From PALSA-911 sp963839645 (GTDB lineage: Bacteria; Pseudomonadota; Alphaproteobacteria; Acetobacterales; Acetobacteraceae), in assembly GCA_963839645.1 (NCBI GenBank), contig CAWIVZ010000001.1:868001-932000 (forward strand): 64,000 nt of DNA, read 5' to 3'. Each line of letters starts with the position of its first letter. Position 1 is the stretch's first letter. A program made the position numbers and the translations under genes. The notes below the pieces were generated by a model. That model made no database searches. It was given only the letters and a program-made list of their open reading frames with translations, and had not been told where the DNA came from. Below, piece by piece: positions 19,819 to 27,985 of this stretch.

Positions 19819-20015
19819 CGGGGCGGTCCAATCCGATGCGGGTCATGGCGAACATCGCGTGCGGCTCCGGAAATGCGACGAAATCGGGTCCTTCAAAAGC
19901 ATTGCCATATTGCGCCGGAGGGGGGGCTATGGTTGTTTCCGCGCCCGTTCATCGAACCAGCGGCCACCATAGCATAGTCTGGCCGCTCCGGGTTCAAGCC
20001 GCATCGAGGCATTTC

Positions 20016-21083
20016 ATGACAACGCCCCCGCGCGCCTCCGGCGTGACCTACCGAGACGCCGGCGTCGACATCGAGGCTGGCGATGCCCTGGTGGATGCGA
20101 TCAAGCCGCTGGCGCGCGCCACCGGCCGCGCCGGGGTGCTGGGCGGGCTCGGCGGCTTCGGGGCGCTGTTCGACCTGAAGGCGGCGGGGTTCAGCGATCC
20201 GATCCTGGTTTCCACCACCGACGGCGTCGGCACCAAGCTGAAGATCGCCATCGAGACCGGCATCCATGAGACGGTCGGCATCGACCTGGTGGCGATGTGC
20301 GTCAACGACCTGGTGGTGCAGGGCGCCGAGCCGTTATTTTTCCTGGACTATTTCGCCACCGGGAAACTCTCGGTGGAACAGGCGCGGACGGTGATCGCCG
20401 GCATCGCCGCGGGCTGCACGGAGGCCGGCTGCGCGCTGGTGGGCGGCGAGACCGCGGAGATGCCCGGCATGTATGCCGAGGGCGACTACGATCTGGCCGG
20501 GTTCTCGGTGGGTGCGGCCGAACGCGGCCGGCTGCTGCCGCTGGCGATGGCGCCGGGCGACGCCATTCTGGGTCTTGCGAGCTCCGGCGTGCATTCCAAC
20601 GGTTTTTCCCTGGTCCGCCGGGTGGTGGAACGCTCGGGGCTGGGCTGGGATGCGCCGGCGCCGTTCGCGCCCGGGCAGACCCTCGGCGCGGCGCTGATGA
20701 CGCCGACGCGGATCTACGTGAAGTCGCTGCTGGCGCTGCACCGGGCCGGGTTGCTGAAGGCGGCCGCGCATATCACCGGCGGCGGGCTGCCGGGCAATCT
20801 GCCGCGGGTGCTGCCGGACGGGCTGACCGCGGTGCTGGAGGCGTTCGTGGCCGGTGCCGCCGGTGTTCGGCTGGCTGGCGCGCACCGGCGGGATCGCCGC
20901 CGAGGAGATGCTGCGCGTGTTCAATTGCGGGATCGGCATGGCGGTGGTGGTGACGGACGCCGACGCCGCCATGGAACTGCTGCGACACGCCGATGAGACT
21001 GGCCTATCGCATCGGCGTGCTGGATGCCGGCTCCGGCCCGGCTTCGATCCGCATCGAGACCGCCGCCGGGCTGGCCGGCTTGA
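20016..21083 (+). CDS. purM: phosphoribosylformylglycinamidine cyclo-ligase (three frameshifts as sequenced)
   Basis: AIR synthetase carries out the fifth step of purine synthesis. Motifs are VTYRDAGVDIEAGDALVD, VSTTDGVGTKLKIA, DLVAMCVNDLVVQGAEPLFF, GGETAEMPGMY and HITGGGLPGNLPRVLP. The frame changes near 20850 to PVPPVFGWLARTGG, again near 20999 to AYRIGVLDAGSG, and probably near 21071, after which a GWPA-TGA end at 21083 is restored. Each is fixed by one base. The ATG at 20016 fits the family N-terminus. purN follows with overlapping codons. Confidence 0.92.
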
Positions 21084-21778
21084 GCCCAGGATTGCGCAAA
21101 CGCCGCGTCGCGGTGCTGATCAGCGGCCGCGGCTCCAACATGGCGGCGCTGATCGCCGCCGCCGCCGCGCCGGGCTATCCGGCCGAGATCGCGCTGGTGC
21201 TGTCCAACCGCCCGGATGCCGCCGGGCTGGCCACGGCGCAGGCCGCCGGGATTGCCGTGGCGGTGGTGGACCATCGCGATTTCCCGCGCGACCGCGCCGC
21301 GCACGAGGCGGCGATCGACGCCGTGCTGAACGCGCACGGGATCGAGATCCTCTGCCTCGCCGGCTATATGCGGCTGCTGACGCCGTTGCTGGTCGGTCGC
21401 TGGGCGGGGCGGATGCTGAACGTGCATCCAAGCCTGCTGCCGGCCTTTCCGGGTCTGGACACGCATGCCCGCGCGCTCGCCGCCGGGGTGAAGCTGCACG
21501 GCTGCACCGTGCATCTGGTGACCGAGATCATGGATGACGGCCCGATCCTGGCGCAGGCCGCGGTGCCGGTGCTGGCGGGGGATACCGAGGACGATCTGGC
21601 CGCGCGCGTGCTGGTGCAGGAACACCGGATCTATCCAGCCGCGCTGGCGCAGTTGGCGGCCGGGACTCCAGGCCCGGCGCCGCGGCCGGACGCCGCCCTA
21701 GTCAATCCGCTGGCGGACCTTGGCCGGAAGGAAGCAAGGCCAGGGGGCGCTGCCCCCTGGACCCCCGCCAAAGGCTAG
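21080..21778 (+). CDS. purN: phosphoribosylglycinamide formyltransferase with repeat-encoded tail
   Basis: GAR transformylase adds the formyl group in the third step of purine synthesis. The protein shows VAVLISGRGSNMAALI, DHRDFPRDRAAHEAA, EILCLAGYMRLLT and LNVHPSLLPAFPGLDTH, with the catalytic Asn-His-Asp set (N and H of NVHPS, D of MDDGPIL). A TTG at 21080 overlaps the inferred purM stop and is the likely start. The last 17 or so residues (GRKEARPGGAAPWTPAKG) are encoded by the palindromic repeat, so the natural stop has probably been lost. Confidence 0.93.
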   Translation: MSPGLRKRRVAVLISGRGSNMAALIAAAAAPGYPAEIALVLSNRPDAAGLATAQAAGIAVAVVDHRDFPRDRAAHEAAIDAVLNAHGIEILCLAGYMRLLTPLLVGRWAGRMLNVHPSLLPAFPGLDTHARALAAGVKLHGCTVHLVTEIMDDGPILAQAAVPVLAGDTEDDLAARVLVQEHRIYPAALAQLAAGTPGPAPRPDAALVNPLADLGRKEARPGGAAPWTPAKG

Positions 21779-21930
21779 CCTTTGGGATCCTTCCATTGTT
21801 TGGGAGTGCAAGGAGGGCCAACCATGACCTTGCAACTTCCGGGTAGGCCCTCCTTGCACTCCCAAACCAGTAGCGGGTTCTAAGGGCTAGCCCTTAGCGG
21901 GGTCCAGGGGCAGAGCCCCTGGCCTTCTTT
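21729..21930. repeat. nested-palindrome dispersed repeat, copy B (full length)
   Basis: A full element with inverted outer arms. In order: CCAGGGGGC/CCCCCTGG hairpin (21740-21760), CAAAGGCTAGCCTTTG (21769-21784), core arms of 22 bases at 21798-21819 and 21846-21867 with 26 bases between them, CTAAGGGCTAGCCCTTAG (21880-21897), and CCAGGGGC-AGA-GCCCCTGG (21904-21922). The left and right module sets are inverted copies of each other. It starts inside the purN frame and ends before the small oxidase subunit gene. Confidence 0.9.
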
Positions 21931-22001
21931 CCGCCCTATTGCCCTAGCGGCCGGCGTTGCCATACAACGAAAACAGCAAATATCTGGGATCGAGGCAGAT
22001 C

Positions 22002-22157
22002 ATGGCCATGCAAGCTACCCGTTACACCGGCCCGAAAACCGCCGAAGCCTTGTACGCGGACAAGCAGAAATTCTGGGGCGGCTTCACCAGCGCCACCACC
22101 GGCGCGATCATCTTTATGGCGGTCCTGCTGATCCTGATGGGCCTGTTCCTCACCTGA
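22002..22157 (+). CDS. small subunit IV-like protein of aa3-type cytochrome c oxidase
   Basis: A 51-residue protein with a short soluble N-terminus (MAMQATRYTGPKTAEALYAD), then KQKFWGGFTSATTGAIIFMA and a single membrane helix to the C-terminus. This matches the COX4_pro family found in alphaproteobacterial aa3 oxidases, where it packs against subunits I and III. GAGG at 21992-21995 supports the ATG at 22002. No other oxidase subunit of that type is nearby. The family call rests on pattern and size. Confidence 0.75.
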   Translation: MAMQATRYTGPKTAEALYADKQKFWGGFTSATTGAIIFMAVLLILMGLFLT

Positions 22158-22170
22158 TCCCGCCCGCCCG

Positions 22171-22212
22171 GCCGCGTCAGCCGGGCGCATCGTCCGGCTG
22201 ACGCGGCTGTTT
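22171..22212 (+). terminator. terminator after the subunit IV-like gene
   Basis: GCCGCGTCAGCCGG (22171-22184) and CCGGCTGACGCGGC (22194-22207) form a perfect 14-bp stem with a 9-base loop, followed by TGTTT. It separates the oxidase gene from the LLM oxidoreductase gene. Confidence 0.75.
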
Positions 22213-22234
22213 CCCCCATAACGGAGAAGCCGAC

Positions 22235-23097
22235 ATGCAGCTCGGACGCCTTGGCGTTTGGTACAGCGCCGACAAGATGGATGGCCCCGGCCTGGCCCGG
22301 TTCGTCTCGCTCGGTCGAGGCCCTCGGCTACGACACGCTGTGGTATCCGGAATCGCGCGGCTTCGAGTCGCTTTCGATCGCCGGGTTCATGCTGGGCAAT
22401 ACCAGCGAAGCTGAAGATCGGCAGTTCGATCGCCAGCATCTACGCCCGCGATGCCTTCACCGCACGGCGCGGCTACATCACGTTGCGCGACCTGTATGGC
22501 GACCGGTTCATCCTGGGGCTGGGCGTCAGCCATGTGCCGATGGTCGAGGGGCTGCGCGGGCATGTGTATGAAAAGCCGGTGCCCGCGATGCGGAAATATC
22601 TGGATGGCATCCTGAAGGGCGAGGCCGGTTCGGAGACCTGGCCGGTGGTGGTGGCAGCACTCGGGCCGCTGATGCTGAAGCTGTCGTTCGAGAAATGCAT
22701 GGGCGTGGTGCCGTACAACGTGACGCCGGAGCACACCCGCCAGGCGCGGGCGATGATGCCGGACGGCAAGTGGCTGGCGGTGGAGCAGAAGGTGATCATC
22801 GAGACCGACCCCGCCACCGCGCGCCTGCATGGCCGCAAGGAACTGGCGCGATACATGACGCTGCCGAATTACCGCAACAACTGGCTGCGGCTCGGATTTA
22901 CCGAGGCGGAGCTGGAGAACGGCGGATCGGACCGGTTCATCGACGCGATGGTGAACTGGGGCGACGCGGCTGCCGTGAAGAAGCAGCTGCGCGCGCATTT
23001 CGAGGCCGGCGCCAATCATGTGTGCATCCAGCCGGTGCACGCCGACGGCGACTTTGCCGCGCGTGACGCGATGCTGGCGGCTTTGGCGGATACCTAA
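22235..23097 (+). CDS. LLM class F420/flavin-dependent oxidoreductase (two frameshifts as sequenced)
   Basis: A product of about 286 residues resembles the TIGR03620-type subgroup of luciferase-like monooxygenases. It begins MQLGRLGVWYSADKMDGPGL, then SVEALGYDTLWYPESRGFES, SSIASIYARDAFTARRG, DRFILGLGVSHVPMVEG and NVTPEHTRQAR. The reading frame shifts near 22311 and 22410, and both breaks close when one base is removed. The ATG at 22235 is preceded by GGAG. The cofactor is likely F420 or FMN and the substrate is unknown. It leads an apparent three-gene set with the SDR and hydrolase genes downstream. Confidence 0.85.
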
Positions 23098-23115
23098 CCA
23101 CACAGGAGCGAGCCG

Positions 23116-23874
23116 ATGCCCAGCCTGACCGGGAAGAGGGCGCTGGTTACCGGCGCGCAGCAGGGCATCGGGCGGGCGATCGCGATCGCCTTCGCCGCGG
23201 CGGGGGCCGATGTGGCGATCAACTACCTGGACGATGCCAAGCAGGCCGGCGCGGTGGCGGACGCGGTGGGCGCGCTCGGGCAGCGGGCCGTGCTGATCCA
23301 GGGTGACGTGGCCGACCCCGCCGCCGGAGCGGCGATGGTGGCGGCGACGGTCCGCGAACTCGGCGGGATCGATATCCTGGTGAACAACGCCGGGGTGTTT
23401 CCCCGCGTGCCGTTCCTGGACATGACGCCGGCGGACTGGGATTTCGTGCATGGCATCAATCTGCGCGGCGGCTGCTTCTGCGCCCAGGCGGCGGCCAGGG
23501 CGATGATCTCGGCCGGGCATGGCGGCAACATCATCAGCCTGGCGTCGCAGGCGATCACCGGGATCTCGCCGAACGGCGTGCATTACGCGGCGAGCAAGGG
23601 CGGCATCGTTTCCATGACGCGGGCCATGGCGCTGGAGCTGGCGGGGCACGGCATCCGGGTGAACGCCATCGCGCCTGGCCTGACCGATACCGCGCAGCCG
23701 CGCTACGGCCATACCGAGGAGGATTTGCGCGAGCGGGCGGCCCGGATTCCGCTGGGACGGATGGGCCGGCCGGAGGATATCGCCAATGTCGCGGTGTTCC
23801 TGGCGTCGGAGGCTTCGGCCTTCATGACCGGGCAGACCGTGCATGCCAATGGCGGGACGTATATGCCGTCCTGA
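23116..23874 (+). CDS. SDR family oxidoreductase (FabG-like)
   Basis: The 252-residue classical SDR has the NAD(P)-binding motif TGAQQGIGRA at residues 12-21, the NNAG motif in DILVNNAGVFPRVPF, the catalytic Ser in SLASQAITG and the YxxxK pair in HYAASKGG, and ends with FMTGQTVHANGGTYMPS. The family reduces or oxidises keto/hydroxy groups. It lies 18 bp after the LLM oxidoreductase gene, so the two are probably co-transcribed. The substrate is not identifiable. Confidence 0.9.
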   Translation: MPSLTGKRALVTGAQQGIGRAIAIAFAAAGADVAINYLDDAKQAGAVADAVGALGQRAVLIQGDVADPAAGAAMVAATVRELGGIDILVNNAGVFPRVPFLDMTPADWDFVHGINLRGGCFCAQAAARAMISAGHGGNIISLASQAITGISPNGVHYAASKGGIVSMTRAMALELAGHGIRVNAIAPGLTDTAQPRYGHTEEDLRERAARIPLGRMGRPEDIANVAVFLASEASAFMTGQTVHANGGTYMPS

Positions 23875-23915
23875 ATTTCGCCGTCGCTGCAACGAACCAA
23901 CAAAAGGAGCCGGGG

Positions 23916-24806
23916 ATGTCCAGCCAGAAGGTGAGTTTCTACAGCGAGGGCGTGAAGCTGGCGGGCGATCTGTTCCTGCCCGACGATCTGCCCGCCGGGG
24001 AAAAGCGCGCCGGCATTCTGCTGTGCCATGGCTATACCGGCGTGCGGAACCTGTATCTGCCCGACACCGCCCGGGCGCTGACCGAGGCCGGCTACGTGGT
24101 GCTGACCTTCGACTACAAGGGCTGGGGCGACAGCGAGGGCTCTCCGAGCCGGCTGGCGCCCTATGGCCGGGTGCTGGACAGCCAGGCGGCGCTGACGTTC
24201 CTCGGCGCGCAGCCGATGGTGGATGCCGCGCGCCTGGGCATCTACGGCACCAGCTACGGCGGCGCGACCGTGGTGTGGACGGCGGCGGTGGACCCAAGGG
24301 TGAAGTGCGTGGTCTCGGTGGTGGGTGTCGGGCACGGCCGGCGCTGGATGCGCAGCGTGCGCCACCCCGACGAATTCGCTGATCTGCTGGTGCTGGCCGA
24401 GGAGGATCGGCTGCGCCGCGTGATGACCGGGCAATCGAAGTTCGTCGAGCGCACCGACATCCTGCTGCCGGATCGCCAGTCCGCAGCATTGGCCGCCGCG
24501 GCGCGCGCGGGCAACCCGGGGGCGGTGAGCCAGATCCCGCTGGAATTCATCGACGACACGCTGGGCTTTCACCCCGAATGGGTGGTGGACAAGATCGCGC
24601 CCCGCCCGGTGCTGTTCATCACGACGGACGACGACCGGCTGGTGCCCCCCGACGAGAGCGAGGCGCTGTATGCCAAGGCCGGCGAGCCGAAGAAGCTGGT
24701 CGTGCTGCCGGGCTGGGGGCATTACGAGGTTTATACGGGGGAGGCGTTCCGGCAGGTGATTACGCCAACGATCGATTGGTATCGGGAGCATTTGCCGCCG
24801 GTTTGA
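23916..24806 (+). CDS. alpha/beta hydrolase (dienelactone hydrolase/peptidase S9-like)
   Basis: The 296-residue protein has ILLCHGYTGVRNLYLPD (oxyanion region, residues 34-50), FDYKGWGDSEG, the nucleophile elbow GTSYGG with Ser113, and C-terminal FITTDDDRLVPPDES and LPGWGHYEVYTGEAF supplying the Asp and His. This layout is that of cytoplasmic hydrolases acting on small esters or lactones. It is the third gene after the LLM oxidoreductase and SDR, 41 bp behind, with GGAG before the ATG. The common pathway is unknown. Confidence 0.88.
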   Translation: MSSQKVSFYSEGVKLAGDLFLPDDLPAGEKRAGILLCHGYTGVRNLYLPDTARALTEAGYVVLTFDYKGWGDSEGSPSRLAPYGRVLDSQAALTFLGAQPMVDAARLGIYGTSYGGATVVWTAAVDPRVKCVVSVVGVGHGRRWMRSVRHPDEFADLLVLAEEDRLRRVMTGQSKFVERTDILLPDRQSAALAAAARAGNPGAVSQIPLEFIDDTLGFHPEWVVDKIAPRPVLFITTDDDRLVPPDESEALYAKAGEPKKLVVLPGWGHYEVYTGEAFRQVITPTIDWYREHLPPV

Positions 24807-24825
24807 GGCGCTTTCCGACGATATA

Positions 24826-25043
24826 GGATGGGTGAGCGAAGCGCTACCCATCGCGACGAGGGCCGACGGCCTAGAGGATTATCGGATCATGTTCTTCACA
24901 TGATCCGGTAAAAATACTCGCCGAAACAAAGAATAGAGCAGGAGCGGCGATCCTACCTGAGCCAATCATGCTCTAGCTGAGCCAGACGTGTTCACTGGCG
25001 GCGTCTATCGCCTGTTGACGGGTAACGCTTCGCTCACCCATCG
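24826..25043. repeat. inverted pair of REP-like elements
   Basis: The gene-free stretch 24807-25234 holds two copies of a small palindrome in opposite orientation. The left one starts GATGGGTGAGCGAAGCG (24827) and folds on itself (GATGGGT with ACCCATC, 24827-24852). The right one ends CGCTTCGCTCACCCATC (25026-25042). They enclose about 170 bp that include a perfect 9-bp hairpin, CGGATCATG/CATGATCCG (24883-24907). This is the layout of a REP doublet. No gene was seen inside. Confidence 0.7.
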
Positions 25044-25234
25044 TACTGCCAACAGTAGATGTGCGTTCCGATGCTGGACGTGAGGATGACATTCGCGGCC
25101 GACGGCGCGGTCATGGGACCGCTAAGATTGCCCACCGCCTGAAACCGCGGCTATGGTCTACCCAAGGCGACCGGATGGGCCGAGCATCCGGGAAATGTCA
25201 GTCCAAAGCCAAGACCCTTCAAAACCAAGGAGCC

Positions 25235-25804
25235 ATGCCTGTGACGATGTCCATCAAAAACGGCCTGATCGTGGGGTCGATGTTCTCGGCCCTTCTTCTC
25301 ACTGGATGCGTCTCCAAAAGCGACTATGACGCAGTCCAGGCCAAGAACATGCAGCTGGAACAGACCGTCAAGGACCAGCAGGCCCAGATTGAAGCTGCAA
25401 AGGCGCAGAACACCCGCCTCGTCGGAGCTATCAAATACACCGTGAACAGCGACCTGCTGTTCGCCCCCGGCAGCTGGAAAATGAGCACCAAGGGCAAGGA
25501 TATCATCGCCAAGATGGCCTCCAAGCTGGCGCCGACCATGCAGAACAAGCTCGTCGTGAACGGCTATACGGATAACTCCCCGATCGGTCCGGGCCTGGCA
25601 GCCGAAGGCGTGACCTCGAACGAGATCCTGTCGCAGAAGCGCGCCGATGCCGTCGCCGAGTTCCTGGTCTCCAGGGGCGTGAAGCAGGAACTCGTGTCCG
25701 CGCACGGTTTCGGCGAAGCAAACCCGATCGCCTCGAACAAGACCTCGAGCGGCCGCGCCAAGAACCGCCGCGTGGAGCTGGGCCTCGCCGGCTCGACTAG
25801 CTAA
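25235..25804 (+). CDS. OmpA-family peptidoglycan-binding lipoprotein
   Basis: The 189-residue protein starts with a lipoprotein signal: NGLIVGSMFSALLLTGC, where LLTGC is the lipobox and the Cys is the lipidated residue. A coiled-coil linker (YDAVQAKNMQLEQTVKDQQA) follows. The C-terminal OmpA domain has VVNGYTDNSPIG, LSQKRADAVAEFLVSRG and SGRAKNRRVEL, with the Asp and Arg that bind diaminopimelate. It should tie the outer membrane to the cell wall. The ATG at 25235 is close to AAGGAG; an ATG at 25247 is an alternative. A strong hairpin follows. Confidence 0.88.
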   Translation: MPVTMSIKNGLIVGSMFSALLLTGCVSKSDYDAVQAKNMQLEQTVKDQQAQIEAAKAQNTRLVGAIKYTVNSDLLFAPGSWKMSTKGKDIIAKMASKLAPTMQNKLVVNGYTDNSPIGPGLAAEGVTSNEILSQKRADAVAEFLVSRGVKQELVSAHGFGEANPIASNKTSSGRAKNRRVELGLAGSTS

Positions 25805-25823
25805 CCGCTCCGCCTTTCGTTGC

Positions 25824-25857
25824 CCGCCGGACCCTCGGGTCCGGCGGCAGTTTCTCG
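25824..25857 (+). terminator. terminator after the OmpA-family gene
   Basis: CCGCCGGACC, loop CTCG, GGTCCGGCGG (25824-25847) is a 10-bp perfect stem followed by CAGTTTCTC. It is placed 20 bases after the stop codon. Confidence 0.75.
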
Positions 25858-26326
25858 TTCCGACGCCATCCGATTCCCGGCATTCCTCCTGGGAAAGCCA
25901 ACGCCGTCCGTGGGCATTACCTGCCCTGCATGCAGCGACCTGGCATTGCCAAACTAGCGGCGCGTGTTCCTGCTAGGCGCAAGAGGGAATAGAAACTGTT
26001 TCTCCGCGCCGATAGAGTTCCCGCATGGGAAGATGATTTCTGTGATTTAAATTAGACCGGGCAAGGCATTCCCGGATTTGGAACACCAATTTGACGATAC
26101 CCAGCACGCATAGGGCAGATAAGCGAAGCGCGATCCGCCAACGTAAGTGAAAAACCATGAAGACCGCGGGCAGGGGTTCGTTCTTTTTTCGGAATGTAAA
26201 AGGCGCTATCGCGAAATTGGGTGCGCCAGCAGACGTCCGCGCTACAGTGCGAGCCGATGGTTGTTTCGCCGCGACTATGGACGTGGAAAAATGATTGGTC
26301 TGCGGTTCCTCAGCGAGGCTTCGACG
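25858..26326. other. gene-free, AT-richer intergenic stretch
   Basis: About 470 bp between the OmpA-family terminator and the 3' end of the LysR gene. Base composition drops toward AT around 26030-26100, unlike the rest of the window. A small open frame at 26147-26551 overlaps the LysR gene and has no family features. No repeat or RNA gene was recognised. Confidence 0.5.
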
Positions 26327-27214
26327 TCACGGCGGGAGCCCTCGGGCGCGCAAGTCCCGGACGAGGTGGTCTACGAAAGCGCGGACGGCGGGGGCGAGCA
26401 GGCGGTTGGTGGGGAAAACAGCAAAAATGCCGCTCTCGGGGGCGGGATGGTCGGCGAGGACCTGGGTGAGTTGGCCGGCGGCGAGCAGGTCGGCGACGAG
26501 CCAGCGGGGCAGGGCGGTGAGGCCGATGCCGGCGAGGGCGGCGCTCCGTAATGACTCGGCGCTGTTGGTGGTGAGCGTGGGGCGGACGGCGATGCGGGCC
26601 TCGCCGAGCAGCCAGGTGTCGCGCCAGTGCAGGGGGCTGTAGGCGACGAGGCGGTGGCGGGTGATGTCCTGCGGGATTGTGGGGATGCCGGCACCGGCGA
26701 GGTAGCCCTGGGTGGCGACGACGATCACCTCGGAGGTGGCGAGGCGGCGGACGACCCAGCCGGGTTCGGGGTCGCGGACGACACGGATGGCGAGGTCGAG
26801 GCCCTCATCGATCAGTTTGGCGAAGCCGGCGGCTTCGACGAGGTCGATCTCGACCCCCGGATGGGCGGCGAGGAAGCCGGGCAGGTTGGGAACGACATAG
26901 CGCTGGGCGAAGCCCTCCGGGGCGGCGACGCGCAGCTTGCCGGTCGGCTGGTCGCGCAGGGCGCGGATGTCGGCGCGGGCCTGGGCTTCTTCCTCCAGCA
27001 GCCTGCGGCAGCGCTGGTAGAAGGCGGCGCCCGCCTCGGTGGGGCGGACGCGCCGGGTGGTGCGGTCGAGCAGGCGGACGCCAAGGCGATCCTCCAGCGC
27101 GCGGATGGTTTCACTCACCGATGATTTGGCGGTCTGCAGCGTGGCGGCGGCGGCGGTGAAGCTGCCGGTCTCGACCACGCGGGCGAAAGTCTCGATGCCA
27201 TGGAAGGCGTTCAT
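26327..27214 (-). CDS. LysR-family transcriptional regulator
   Basis: The 295-residue protein has the N-terminal winged helix-turn-helix (GIETFARVVETGSFTAAAA near residue 5 and SVSETIRALEDRLGVRLL after it) and the two-lobed effector domain (KLRVAAPEGFAQRYVVPNLP onward). The sequence RTTRRVRPTEAG is typical of the CrgA/AaeR-like branch. The ATG at 27214 gives the standard LysR length. It is divergent from a cupin gene, whose start lies 112 bp away, so that gene is the most likely target. Confidence 0.92.
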   Translation of the reverse strand: MNAFHGIETFARVVETGSFTAAAATLQTAKSSVSETIRALEDRLGVRLLDRTTRRVRPTEAGAAFYQRCRRLLEEEAQARADIRALRDQPTGKLRVAAPEGFAQRYVVPNLPGFLAAHPGVEIDLVEAAGFAKLIDEGLDLAIRVVRDPEPGWVVRRLATSEVIVVATQGYLAGAGIPTIPQDITRHRLVAYSPLHWRDTWLLGEARIAVRPTLTTNSAESLRSAALAGIGLTALPRWLVADLLAAGQLTQVLADHPAPESGIFAVFPTNRLLAPAVRAFVDHLVRDLRARGLPP

Positions 27215-27326
27215 GCGGCATTGTTCGCTGGATCGAACAGTGTGTCCAGCATCTCCGTCTCGGCAGGGGGGAGGCACGGCGGCAGATTGGGTGCGCGGGA
27301 GAGGCCGCGCAACATGGGAGGGAAGC

Positions 27327-27794
27327 ATGCCGGACGGAACCAATCGGATTGCCGGGGACAGGGTTTCAGTGGTGACCGAGGCGGACAGCGAGGTGCTGGA
27401 CGTTTTCGGCGCGGCGATGATCGTGCGCAGCGACGGCAGCACGAACGGGCTGTTCGTGGCCGAGCACACAGTGCCGCCGGGTTATCTGGTGCCGCCGCAC
27501 GTGCATGAGGTGGATGACGAGAGTTTCTTCCTGCTGCAGGGGGAATTGACGCTGCTCGGGGCGGATGGCGAGCGATCGGCCGGACCTGGCAGCTTCGTGG
27601 ACCTGCCGCATGGCGTGCCGCATGGGTTCCGCAACGACACCGATGCCACGGTGCGGCTGCTCGTGATCTGCCGGCCCGGAATCCAGGCGGCGGAGATGTT
27701 CCGCCATTTCGATCGCGCCGGCCGGGGGACCCCGGGCGGTCTGACACCGCCGGAGATTGTTTCCATCTGCACTCAGTATGGCGTGCGGATGTAG
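27327..27794 (+). CDS. cupin-domain protein
   Basis: The 155-residue protein forms one cupin barrel. Metal ligands are visible in the first motif PPHVHEVDDESFFLLQGE (two His and a Glu) and the second PHGVPHGFRN (His). Proteins of this form include quercetin-dioxygenase-like and storage cupins; the activity cannot be fixed. GGGAGGGA at 27316-27323 supports the ATG at 27327. It is divergent from a LysR regulator gene, which probably controls it. Confidence 0.82.
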   Translation: MPDGTNRIAGDRVSVVTEADSEVLDVFGAAMIVRSDGSTNGLFVAEHTVPPGYLVPPHVHEVDDESFFLLQGELTLLGADGERSAGPGSFVDLPHGVPHGFRNDTDATVRLLVICRPGIQAAEMFRHFDRAGRGTPGGLTPPEIVSICTQYGVRM

Positions 27795-27985
27795 CCGGCT
27801 CCGCCGCGCTCCATCCGGGTCACGTCGCGGCAGGTTCCATCGACCCGGAATCCCGTTGGCGTCCCTACGCCAAGGCGGTACCGGAGTTGCGCATTCGGCC
27901 GGGATCTGCGACCCCATCCCTCATTGGGATGGGCACTCGGATGCCCGGGGCCGAAGACGTTGGGAGATGCGACATCACCGCCACA

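Noticed and set aside
21729..21930. CRISPR array or attachment site at the palindromic clusters
   Set aside because: Units are hairpins in inverted order with no regular direct repeats or spacers, and no integrase or cas gene is nearby.
26147..26551. Plus-strand open frame overlapping the LysR gene
   Set aside because: It lies mostly antisense to the LysR C-terminus, has Gly/Ala-rich noise and no ribosome-binding site.
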